Shown in pieces: positions 1-7,326 of a stretch of 37,130 bases of DNA. The notes below the pieces were generated by a model, which saw only the letters and a list, made by a program, of their open reading frames with translations, searched no databases and was not told the origin of the DNA. Origin of the DNA: Filifactor villosus (lineage in GTDB: Bacteria; Bacillota; Clostridia; Peptostreptococcales; Filifactoraceae); assembly GCF_042652965.1 (NCBI RefSeq), contig NZ_JBHSHL010000061.1, forward strand, positions 1 through 37,130, in the 5' to 3' direction. A program made the position numbers and the translations under genes. Positions within the stretch are counted from its first letter, which is position 1. Every line of letters begins with the position of its first letter.

Positions 1-95
1 GGAGCAATTCATTTGGCATCGATCGTTTTATGGTTAAGATGCCTTGTTTAATTTGTGTAGACACGCTCTAGCATCCGGACTGTCTTCCTTATCCG
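1..95. other. Unassigned sequence beyond the CRISPR trailer
   Basis: I see no convincing gene, RNA or repeat here. It lies past the degenerate last repeat of the CRISPR array, on the trailer side. Confidence 0.4.
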
Positions 96-325
96 ACTAC
101 AAGCCCGGTATGGTTCTATTATAGGAGCTGCAGTGGTCATAGTGTTGGCACTGTATCTAACATTTACATTTCAGTATGGTTCTATTATAGGCGGGAGTGG
201 AATACTCCCACGAAGTTTGGGGATACGAATTTACATTTCAGTATGGTTCTATTATAGGTTTTACATCATCTTTTTTTTGAATTTCTATTATTGTTATTTA
301 CATTTCAGTATGGTTCTATTATAGG
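96..325 (-). CRISPR. Short CRISPR array, four 30-bp repeats and three spacers
   Basis: Three identical 30-bp repeats lie at 162-191, 229-258 and 296-325. A fourth at 96-125 keeps only one half (about 18 bp ending in TTCTATTATAGG). Spacers are 126-161 (36 bp), 192-228 (37 bp) and 259-295 (37 bp), all unrelated to one another. Read on the minus strand, each repeat starts CCTATAATAG and ends GAAATGTAAAT. That end resembles the ATGTAAAT-type 5' handle of many clostridial and fusobacterial type I-B repeats. The decayed repeat then sits at the 3' (trailer) end, so the leader should be on the high-coordinate side. No cas gene lies in the window. Confidence 0.9.
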
Positions 326-661
326 TTTCTTTTTCCACTTTAGTAAATTCAATGCTTTTACAGCTGTTTCCTGTCTGTCGTTTGTGTAAGCTTTTTACAT
401 AAACGACTATTAAGACTCATTTTTGCAGGCAACCGCTATATAGCTATTGAATTTAAATCGGTGCACAAATCCTGTCGAGACCCGGTGTTTTTTGCGTTAC
501 TCTACATGGACACAAAAAATCTCTATAAGGATTTTTACAATACATATTTCTATTATTTTAATTCAATTTCAAAAAATATACAAGTCCGTCCCCGAAAGAA
601 GGGTTTCTCTAAAATAAAAAAGTTATTTCTACTTCAAGGCTGGTAAAGTGCTCATTATGAC
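326..661 (-). other. Putative CRISPR leader and AT-rich intergenic region
   Basis: This AT-rich stretch lies immediately upstream of the array in its inferred transcription direction, so it should contain the leader and promoter. I see no believable protein gene. An ORF at 461-646 has no ribosome binding site and low-complexity content. I cannot assign a specific promoter. Confidence 0.45.
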
Positions 662-795
662 AACACCGCACAAAGGCAAACTTCCGATTTTTCTCCGGTT
701 TTATAAAATACAAAGCTCTGTCATATCAATATTTTCAAGAGTTTCATCCTTCGTGTAAAATCGGTTTTATGCGGATTTTTCGAATTATGCGGTAT
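662..795. repeat. MITE-like repeat family B, copy B1
   Basis: This ~134-bp element is closely similar to 9721-9854 and, inverted, to 16883-17010. Its ends are imperfect inverted repeats (ACACCGCACAA against rc ATACCGCATAA). On the minus strand it carries a promoter-like pair, TTGATA (729-724) and TATAAA (705-700), 18 bp apart, reading left toward the CRISPR leader. Confidence 0.75.
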
Positions 796-901
796 CTCCC
801 TATTATCCGATTAAAATATCAAGTCGGATGCTTTGAAACATCTCATGATCCAAGTTTTTTTCAGTTTTGATAAGTCTGTATATTAGGCATTTCAATCGAA
901 G

Positions 902-1007
902 AATAGTATTTCCAACAGAAGTATGGATATATCTATTTTTTGACCGCGAAAAATCGTTTTATGTTCTCCGGGTCACGATATCCACAACTCAAAAGAGGAA
1001 TAGTATT
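902..1007. repeat. MITE-like repeat family A, copy A1 (reverse)
   Basis: Recognisable parts are AGAAGTATGGATATATC near the left end and GATATCCACAACTC followed by GAATAGTAT near the right end. These match the other family A copies in inverted orientation. It lies downstream of the last gene of the ABC operon. Confidence 0.75.
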
Positions 1008-1082
1008 GTGCGGTGTTTCTGTAACCAAATCATTTACGGGAACTTCCAAAAAATATCCTACCTCTCCATACCGTTCCTCGTA

Positions 1083-2411
1083 TCAATTCCCGTCCTCTTG
1101 TCCGTACGAAAAATATCCCTTCGCCATGCCGAACTTTCTTCCTCTCTTCAGCTCGTTTTTCAACGCTCTTTGCAGGGAGGTTTTCTCAGGATAAACAGAC
1201 GGATCCTCGCTCAAGATTCCAAATACTCGTTCTTCCATCTGCCTGCTCTCGAGGTTTTCGCTAAGGAAGTGATATCTTCTTTGAAAATTCAGTATGTTGC
1301 TATCCTTGTTCAACAAGGTTTCAAGCTTGGGGTTGATCATCCAGGAGTCGCAGACGAAGATGAGGCGCGAAAAGGCGAAGCCCTGTGATCGGTAGAAGTC
1401 CCAAGCCTTTCGGTAGGAGTCTTCACAGAGTTCCCCACCAAAGTCTTCTCCCTCACGGATATGCACGTTGATACAGAGGGCATCGCTTGAAAGCGGAAGA
1501 GGTCCGAACCGCGCCGCCCTCTCCCCGTCCATATACTCGAACTGCAATCGTCCCAGTTTGATGACCCTCAGCTCGAGGATGTCTTCAAGCCAAGCCCCGT
1601 GTCTATCCTCGATCCCCCTGACTCCACTCTTCTTCTCAAAGTCCTCGGCCCAGATCTCAATATCACGGATGTTGTCCTCAAACAACTCATCGTCGAAACC
1701 TCTTTCTTCATATAATCGGCGTGTGAAGGTTTCCGCCTTTTCCTTAAAATAGCGATAGAGTCCTTCTTCCTTCGAGAGCCTCCCTTCACAAGGGTTGGAG
1801 CAGGAGCCGCATCGATCGATGTAGGAAGGGGTCTCTGCGAGTTTCAGTCTCAGAGCGACCGTCTTTATCGGATACATCTGATAGTATTCATTGATACGGA
1901 TTGTGCTTATCCTTCTCATCCCGGAGATGATCTCCGCCTGCATCGTCAGAGGAAACTCCGTACTTCCCGGATAAAATTCGCGCTCGACCTTGAGACCGCA
2001 GCTCCGGTGGATCTCCTCTATCAGAAGAGCCTTCAACTCGTCGAGGGCAACAATGGCGATCTTGTCCAAGATCATTGCCCTCATCGCCTCCGAAGAAGCC
2101 AGATAGCTTTGGATAGGCTCTTCAATGGCAGATCCCACGGTGTAAACGAGGTCGGCGTAATTTTCTTCTTCTGCCCTGTGAAGGCGATACTCATACTCCA
2201 ACTCCAAATAAGGTCCGAATCGCTCAAGTTCCTCTCCTATTTTTTTCAAGATCACCTCAGGTACAGGTCTGGATGCATAGCCCAGAAATCGTTTGATATC
2301 TTTTGTATTCTGTTTTACCCTTTCTATCACATAGTTTCGGACCTTATCCGGATCGTCCTTCCCGCTGTACAGGGTGCTCTTTGTAACAATATTTCGTTCG
2401 TTCTTCATCAT
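1083..2411 (-). CDS. MetH-activation-like protein with GNAT-like C-terminal domain
   Basis: This 442-aa protein has two regions. Residues ~38-210 resemble the vitamin-B12-dependent methionine synthase activation domain: a RFLGYASRP opening, a VGSAIEEPIQSYL helix, a FYPGSTEFPL segment, and an ending CGSCSNPCEGR with Cys201/204/208. Residues ~270-385 resemble the GNAT-like C-terminal (DUF5596-type) acyltransferase domain, with KLGRLQFE, INVHIREG, CDSWMINPKL and SNILNFQ. MetH-activation domains bind SAM and help re-methylate oxidised corrinoid, so reactivation of the corrinoid protein encoded at 7313-9694 is the likely role; this is inference. Its start overlaps the permease stop by four bases (ATGA), which indicates translational coupling. 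The role of the C-terminal half is unknown. Confidence 0.7.
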   Translation of the reverse strand: MMKNERNIVTKSTLYSGKDDPDKVRNYVIERVKQNTKDIKRFLGYASRPVPEVILKKIGEELERFGPYLELEYEYRLHRAEEENYADLVYTVGSAIEEPIQSYLASSEAMRAMILDKIAIVALDELKALLIEEIHRSCGLKVEREFYPGSTEFPLTMQAEIISGMRRISTIRINEYYQMYPIKTVALRLKLAETPSYIDRCGSCSNPCEGRLSKEEGLYRYFKEKAETFTRRLYEERGFDDELFEDNIRDIEIWAEDFEKKSGVRGIEDRHGAWLEDILELRVIKLGRLQFEYMDGERAARFGPLPLSSDALCINVHIREGEDFGGELCEDSYRKAWDFYRSQGFAFSRLIFVCDSWMINPKLETLLNKDSNILNFQRRYHFLSENLESRQMEERVFGILSEDPSVYPEKTSLQRALKNELKRGRKFGMAKGYFSYGQEDGN

Positions 2412-3355
2412 ACTGCCCTCGCACTTCTTCTCATCGAGGTATCGATCCCGACCGCCGCGATCAACACAACTCCCTTTGCAAGCATCTGATAAAATTCGGG
2501 GATCCCCAGCAGAATCATACCGTTGGATAAGACTCCGATGATCAGGCAGCCAAGAATAGATCTCTCCAGTCTTCCCTCTCCACCGGTGATGCTGATCCCT
2601 CCCAGTACGACTGCCGTAACAACATCAAGTTCAAAGCCTGTAGCGGTGTTGGGCAGACCGCTGTTCAGTCTGGAGAGCATGACCACACCCGCCAGACCTC
2701 CCAAAAAACCCGAGAAGGTATATACGAAGTACTTCACCTTCTTGACATCGACTCCCGAGAGGTAGGAGACCTTCTCACTGCTTCCCACACCATAGATATA
2801 GCGCCCCAAAGCGGTTCGGTACAGGATGTAGAAGCCGATCGCATAAATGGCCAGTTGGATGATGACCGGTAGGGGCATAAACCCCAGGTAACCCTGACCT
2901 ATGACGCGAAACCTATCGGGAAAGCCGTGAACGGCAACTCCTCCCGTGATGATGTAGGTAAGCCCTCTGTAGACCGAAATGGTGCCAAGGGTCGCAATCA
3001 GGGGCGGGATGTCAATGTGATTGATCAGGAGCGCATTGAGAAAGCCCAAGAAGGTTCCTGTCATCAGGGTGATAAGGATCGCCGGCGAAAGAGGCAGTCC
3101 GGCCACAAGAAGTTTTGCCAAGATAATCCCCGTCAAGGCGACCGTCGAGCCAACTGACAGATCGATGCCCCCCGAGAGGATAATCATCGTCATACCGACC
3201 GTGCAGATTCCCACAATCGAAATTTGCCGAAGCACATTGGTCAGGTTTTTCAAGGTCAAAAATGTGGGGCTGCTAAGTGAAAATACCAGCATCAAAAGGA
3301 GCAGAAACAAAAGGGTACCATACTTAAAGGTAAGGTTTTTGATTTTTATTGCCAT
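2408..3355 (-). CDS. Sugar-type (CUT2) ABC transporter permease
   Basis: This 315-aa, highly hydrophobic protein of the RbsC/branched permease family has about eight to ten membrane segments. Typical motifs are GGIDLSVGSTVAL, the loop PPLIATLGTISVYRGL, ALGRYIYGVGSS, and VVTAVVLGGISITGGEGR. It would form the channel of an importer with the ATPase at 3358-4866 and the lipoprotein at 4924-5886. A GAGG ribosome binding site precedes the ATG; only two bases separate it from the ATPase stop, and it overlaps the next gene. The substrate cannot be read from the sequence. The family imports ribose, xylose, inositol, autoinducer-2 and related polyols or sugars. Confidence 0.9.
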   Translation of the reverse strand: MAIKIKNLTFKYGTLLFLLLLMLVFSLSSPTFLTLKNLTNVLRQISIVGICTVGMTMIILSGGIDLSVGSTVALTGIILAKLLVAGLPLSPAILITLMTGTFLGFLNALLINHIDIPPLIATLGTISVYRGLTYIITGGVAVHGFPDRFRVIGQGYLGFMPLPVIIQLAIYAIGFYILYRTALGRYIYGVGSSEKVSYLSGVDVKKVKYFVYTFSGFLGGLAGVVMLSRLNSGLPNTATGFELDVVTAVVLGGISITGGEGRLERSILGCLIIGVLSNGMILLGIPEFYQMLAKGVVLIAAVGIDTSMRRSARAV

Positions 3356-3357
3356 AG

Positions 3358-4866
3358 TTATACCTCGCTTATAAATTTGGAGGAATCCTGAAGGATCCTC
3401 TCCGCCGTGATCTCATCTTTCGCATACTCCGATACGATCCTGCCATGGTTCATCACCAAGGTCCGATCGGAGAGCCTCAGGACCTCCTCCATCTCGGAAG
3501 ATACCATAAGGATAGCCTTGCCCTGATCCGAGAGTCGATCGATGATCCTGTAGATCTCTTCCTTAGCTCCGACATCGACTCCTCTGGTAGGCTCGTCCAG
3601 AAGCAGGATGTCCGGAGATGCCATCAGCCATTTTCCCAGGGCGATCTTCTGTTGGTTTCCTCCGCTTAGCTCCTTGACCTTCTGATCCAAGGAAGTATAT
3701 TTTACGTTGAGCTCTTCAAGAAGTTCGACGATGGCGCCTTCCTCCGCTGCTCGATCGAAGGCCAAACCCCGTTTGAACCTCGATAGGGAGGCAATGCCCA
3801 TATTCTCCCGAATCGACAGTTCCATAAAAAGTCCGCTGTCCTTTCTATCTTCCGTGATATAGCCGATTTTTGCACAGATGGCGGCCCTCGGACTATCTAT
3901 GAGGAGTTTCTTGCCTTCCACAAAGATTTCTCCCGAGGTTAGGGAATCTATGCCGAAGATGGCCGACAACACTTCAGTTCTCATCGACCCGAGCATTCCG
4001 GAAAGAGAAAGAATCTCGCCCCGGTAGAGGCAGAGGTCAATGTCTTGCACCTTGGAAGTCGATACACTCTTTAGCTCCAGCATCGGTGTTTGCGACTTTG
4101 ATGATACCGTTTCGCTGTGATGAAAGGAAAGTTTTTTGCCGAGCATATCTCGGACCAGGGCAGCAATGTCATAGATCCCCTTCCAGCTCCCTTCCTTTTC
4201 CTTGACGGAAATCAATTCTCCGTCCCTCAAGACACAGATGGTGTGAGAGATCTTGAGTACTTCATCGAGTTTATGAGAGACGAAGATCACCGATATCCCT
4301 CTTCCCGCGAGGTTCTCTATGATCTTATGAAGATGCTGTGCTTCCTTGGGAGAGAGGGAGGCTGTCGGTTCGTCGAAGAGGATGAGGTCGGGGGTGTCGA
4401 TGAGCGCCTTTGCGATCTCGACCACCTGTCTGCTTCCGATCCCGAGGTCTCCGATCCTTTCCTCGACGGATATGTCAACGTGCAGACCGGCAAGAAGCTC
4501 TTTCGAACGCTGTTTCATCTTCTCTTCATCCAAACCGAAGCCCTTCTTCAGCTCTTTTCCGTAAAAAATATTTTGGTAGACGGCAAGCTCCGGTATGAGG
4601 TTGAGCTCCTGGTACACGGCTGCAATCTTCATCTTTCGGCTCTTCATCGGAGTCATATGTTCGATCTTCTCTCCGCGAACGTAGATGCTTCCTTCGCTCG
4701 GTGAGACGGCTCCCGTCATCACTTGGATTAGGGTGGACTTGCCCGCGCCATTTTCTCCTACAATGGAATGGATCCTTCCCTGTGCGAATGTCATAGATAC
4801 CTGTTTTAAGGCCTGAACACCGGCATAGTGTTTGCTGATCTTCTCCAATCTCAAGATTTCTTTCAT
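3358..4866 (-). CDS. Sugar-type (CUT2) ABC transporter ATP-binding protein, two ATPase domains
   Basis: This 502-aa RbsA/MglA-type protein has two ATPase halves. The first has Walker A GENGAGKST, signature LGIGSRQVVEIAKAL and Walker B LILFDEPTASL. The second has the usual degenerate Walker A region (SGMLGSMRTE), signature LSGGNQQKIALGKWL and Walker B ILLLDEPTRGVD. I chose the ATG at 4866 because GGAGATAGCG precedes it directly; a longer reading to 4890 lacks a site. The 57-bp gap to the binding-protein gene holds a terminator-like hairpin. It energises uptake of an unidentified sugar-like substrate. Confidence 0.92.
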   Translation of the reverse strand: MKEILRLEKISKHYAGVQALKQVSMTFAQGRIHSIVGENGAGKSTLIQVMTGAVSPSEGSIYVRGEKIEHMTPMKSRKMKIAAVYQELNLIPELAVYQNIFYGKELKKGFGLDEEKMKQRSKELLAGLHVDISVEERIGDLGIGSRQVVEIAKALIDTPDLILFDEPTASLSPKEAQHLHKIIENLAGRGISVIFVSHKLDEVLKISHTICVLRDGELISVKEKEGSWKGIYDIAALVRDMLGKKLSFHHSETVSSKSQTPMLELKSVSTSKVQDIDLCLYRGEILSLSGMLGSMRTEVLSAIFGIDSLTSGEIFVEGKKLLIDSPRAAICAKIGYITEDRKDSGLFMELSIRENMGIASLSRFKRGLAFDRAAEEGAIVELLEELNVKYTSLDQKVKELSGGNQQKIALGKWLMASPDILLLDEPTRGVDVGAKEEIYRIIDRLSDQGKAILMVSSEMEEVLRLSDRTLVMNHGRIVSEYAKDEITAERILQDSSKFISEV

Positions 4867-4884
4867 CGCTATCTCCATTATTAA

Positions 4885-4917
4885 AAACAAGACAGGGGAT
4901 AGGCCCTTGTCTTGTTT
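4885..4917 (-). terminator. Intercistronic terminator-like hairpin
   Basis: On the minus strand a ten-pair stem (AAACAAGACA with TGTCTTGTTT) extended by GGG/CCC is followed by a T run. It sits between the binding-protein and ATPase genes. Such partial terminators commonly keep the binding protein more abundant than its membrane partners. Confidence 0.75.
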
Positions 4918-4923
4918 CGAATT

Positions 4924-5886
4924 CTAGTACTTATCAATGTTTTCCTTGGTGACCGGAACCATGGGGAACTTGATCATCTCACTCATGGTCTCTCCTTCCA
5001 AGACTTTTTTCGTCGTGTTCAAAATAAGTTTTCCGCTTCCAAAGGGATCGATATCCACAGTTCCGCGATAAATCCCGCCTTCTTTGACCTTCGCGATCGC
5101 TTCATCCACCGCATCGAGTCCCACGAGACATACATCATCTCCCGTTCTCTGAGCGGCCATCATAGCTTCGTAGCCTCCCAAGACGGCATCGTCGTTGATT
5201 CCGACGACAACGTTGAGGTTGGGGTTGGTTTGGAGCACGTTTTCAATCGCCTTAAGCCCCGCTTCTCTCGTGCTTGCTTCCACTTCGGTCACGACCTTCG
5301 CATTTGGAGCATGCTTGAGGATACCCTCTTTAAGACCTTCCGCCCTCTGAATAACGGCAGGTACTTGAGTAAAGGTAAGGATGGCAACTTCCGCTTCTCC
5401 TCCCATCTTCTCTGCAATATACTTTCCAGCAATCTCTCCTCCTGTCAGACCGTAGTCTTTTTCGACCAAGCTGACAAAGGCATCTGTGTTTTGCATCTCA
5501 ACGTTTGCAGCAACGATCTTGATCCCCGCTTCCTTCGCCTTGTCAACGGAAGGCTGAAGTGCCGCCGGGTCATTTGCGCTCAGGATGATAGCATCTACTC
5601 CTTGAGTGATGAGAGTATCGATGGCATCAATCTGGGGCTGAGCCTGATACTTGCCGTCATGGACGGTAAGTTCGACTCCAAGAGCTTCGGCCTCTTCCTT
5701 CATCCCGTCGATCATCTTGATAAAGTAGGGGCTTGTTACATCCATGGTCACATAGGCGATCTTGGGTGCTTCTCCTCCCTGCTCGGCAACAGGAGCTTCC
5801 TCGGCAGTCTGCTTACCTGCACAACCTCCGAGCAACAAACTGAGTCCCATAAAAGATGCCAACAATATACTGATCGGTTTTTTCAT
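4924..5886 (-). CDS. Substrate-binding lipoprotein of CUT2-type ABC transporter
   Basis: This 320-aa protein has a lipoprotein signal peptide (MKKPISILLASFMG, then lipobox LLLGGC with Cys21-22 as the lipid site) and a LacI-like periplasmic-binding fold. Family features are KIAYVTMDVTSPYFIKMIDG, GVDAIILSANDPAAL, AEVAILT, VVVGINDDAVLGGYEAM and CLVGLDAVDEA. It would capture a sugar or polyol-like ligand outside the membrane. It is first in the operon, with GGAG before the ATG and a clear sigma-A promoter at 5990-6018. Closest family types are ribose/galactose/inositol binders, but the ligand is not predictable here. Confidence 0.92.
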   Translation of the reverse strand: MKKPISILLASFMGLSLLLGGCAGKQTAEEAPVAEQGGEAPKIAYVTMDVTSPYFIKMIDGMKEEAEALGVELTVHDGKYQAQPQIDAIDTLITQGVDAIILSANDPAALQPSVDKAKEAGIKIVAANVEMQNTDAFVSLVEKDYGLTGGEIAGKYIAEKMGGEAEVAILTFTQVPAVIQRAEGLKEGILKHAPNAKVVTEVEASTREAGLKAIENVLQTNPNLNVVVGINDDAVLGGYEAMMAAQRTGDDVCLVGLDAVDEAIAKVKEGGIYRGTVDIDPFGSGKLILNTTKKVLEGETMSEMIKFPMVPVTKENIDKY

Positions 5887-5989
5887 ATCTGTATCTCCTT
5901 CATTTTTTATTGTCGAACCGCTTCAGGCGGGTTTGGTTTTCCAAGAACATTCCTCCCGACTGCCGATGTTCGACTTCACATACGTTTTG

Positions 5990-6018
5990 ATTATACTGCA
6001 TAGCCCGTTTAAATACAA
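5990..6018 (-). promoter_or_regulatory. Sigma-A promoter of the ABC transporter operon
   Basis: On the minus strand TTGTAT (6018-6013) and TATAAT (5995-5990) are separated by 17 bp. Transcription would start near 5983, about 97 bases before the lipoprotein ATG. The transporter unit is therefore separately promoted from the corrinoid unit upstream. Confidence 0.75.
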
Positions 6019-6091
6019 TTACTTGAAAATATATAAATTTTATCTATAAGTCCTGTACCCTTCTTCCGCAAAAAGGAAGAAACACTGATTC

Positions 6092-6206
6092 ATACTACTC
6101 TTCCCTTGAGTTGTGGATATAAACAATCTGTGACCCATAAAAGATAAGCTGATTTTTCGTGGGTTGAAAAACAGATATATCCATACTTCTATTGGAAAAT
6201 AGTATC
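6092..6206. repeat. MITE-like repeat family A, copy A2 (forward)
   Basis: It begins ATACTACTCTTCCC, contains TTGTGGATATAAACAATCTG and ends TTGGAAAATAGTATC, closely matching 29055-29167. It separates the corrinoid/methyltransferase unit from the ABC unit. Confidence 0.85.
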
Positions 6207-6318
6207 AAAAGAGGGGATCTCACTGTTATCCAGTCCCCTGCTTTGTCGATCGAAGGGGTTTCCTGCTTGTCTCTCAATGAAAAGGCATTTACAAAGCTTA
6301 TCCTCCGAAATTTCGACT

Positions 6319-7326
6319 TCAAAAAGCCGGCTTGCGATAGCTTCTGGCCGTACGAATGGCGCTTCGAAGGTTTTCGTCGGGGGTGTCGTTGAGACAGTTG
6401 CAGCCCAAGGCACACAGGAAATTTCTATACTTTTTCATATTTTCGCAGAGTTTCGTCGTTTCTTCTTCGATCTCCTCGACGCTTCCCCTTCCTACGAGTT
6501 CAATGGGATCCAGGTTGCCGATCAACACGATGTTTTCGGGAATGAGCGGCATAACCCTGCGGTAGTCCATGATCTGATCCAGACTTACCGCATCCAGACG
6601 ACATTCGAGCATAAGGGGCAGGAAGTGCGAGGTGTCCCCACAGATATGCATCCCCTTCCAACAGGTCAACTCATCAAAGATACGATTGACCCTGGGTGTT
6701 ACATAGTGTTTGAAGTTCTCAGGACTCAAAGTGACCGTCCCCGGCTCGGAGATCGAAATATACATCGCTCCCACCTTGTTGACCGCCTTGGCGTAAGCAA
6801 GGACCGTTTCGAAGGTGAAATCCAGAAGCTCTTCCACAAATTCGGGGTTTCGGATGATCTCCCTCAGCAGATGGGTCGCCCCGGCCAATTGGACCGCCAG
6901 AGTAAAAGGTCCTTGGATCGAAACATAAAGAGGCTTGTCTATTCCCGAGGCGATCTTTTCCAGGCTTTTAAGGTTCGTGGGCATCCTCCCGTCCATATAA
7001 GGATCGGGTACCTTGAGACCGCGGATGTCCTGCACACTTTGGATTGGATGGCTCATTACACTGGGAAAGTCATGATCCGGCTTTAAGAGTTCAAGTCCCA
7101 AGGTCTCACAGAAGATGGCTCCATCACAAAACGAGTAGATAAAGTCCGACTCAAACTCCTCGTTCATCCTCCTTGCAAGCTCAAACTGCCTTTCGGGGTC
7201 CTCATAGACCTCATAGCTCGTACAACCCAAAAACTTCAGTCCGTTAGTCGCCATATCCGGAAGGAAAAACACCCTGTCCTCACTGTTGATATACTCCAAC
7301 AACGTCATATCCCTATACGTCTTCAT
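6319..7326 (-). CDS. URO-D-fold, MtaA-type corrinoid:thiol methyltransferase
   Basis: This 335-aa protein is of the uroporphyrinogen-decarboxylase/MtaA superfamily. The zinc-binding pattern of the methyltransferase branch is present: His227 and Cys229 in MHICGDTS, and Cys309 in ALGCNC. Those residues bind the zinc that activates a thiol acceptor in MtaA/MtbA and are not part of the haem-pathway decarboxylase. It would take the methyl group from the methyl-corrinoid encoded just upstream and pass it to a thiol; the acceptor is unknown. Its ATG (SD GGGAGGA) overlaps the upstream gene by 14 bases, a strong sign of coupled translation and joint function. Confidence 0.85.
   Translation of the reverse strand: MKTYRDMTLLEYINSEDRVFFLPDMATNGLKFLGCTSYEVYEDPERQFELARRMNEEFESDFIYSFCDGAIFCETLGLELLKPDHDFPSVMSHPIQSVQDIRGLKVPDPYMDGRMPTNLKSLEKIASGIDKPLYVSIQGPFTLAVQLAGATHLLREIIRNPEFVEELLDFTFETVLAYAKAVNKVGAMYISISEPGTVTLSPENFKHYVTPRVNRIFDELTCWKGMHICGDTSHFLPLMLECRLDAVSLDQIMDYRRVMPLIPENIVLIGNLDPIELVGRGSVEEIEEETTKLCENMKKYRNFLCALGCNCLNDTPDENLRSAIRTARSYRKPAF

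Noticed and set aside
133..324. 63-aa ORF across the CRISPR repeats
   Set aside because: It is made of the repeat translated in varying frames (YGSIIG, MVLL) and has no start site; the DNA is an array.
867..1388. 173-aa plus-strand ORF overlapping the 3' end of the 1083-2411 gene
   Set aside because: Antisense shadow with no ribosome binding site, while the minus-strand frame has clear domain signals.
6220..6318. Terminator after the URO-D methyltransferase gene
   Set aside because: Only a weak AGGGGA/TCCCCT stem with a 21-base loop and a short T run is visible, so it is not called.
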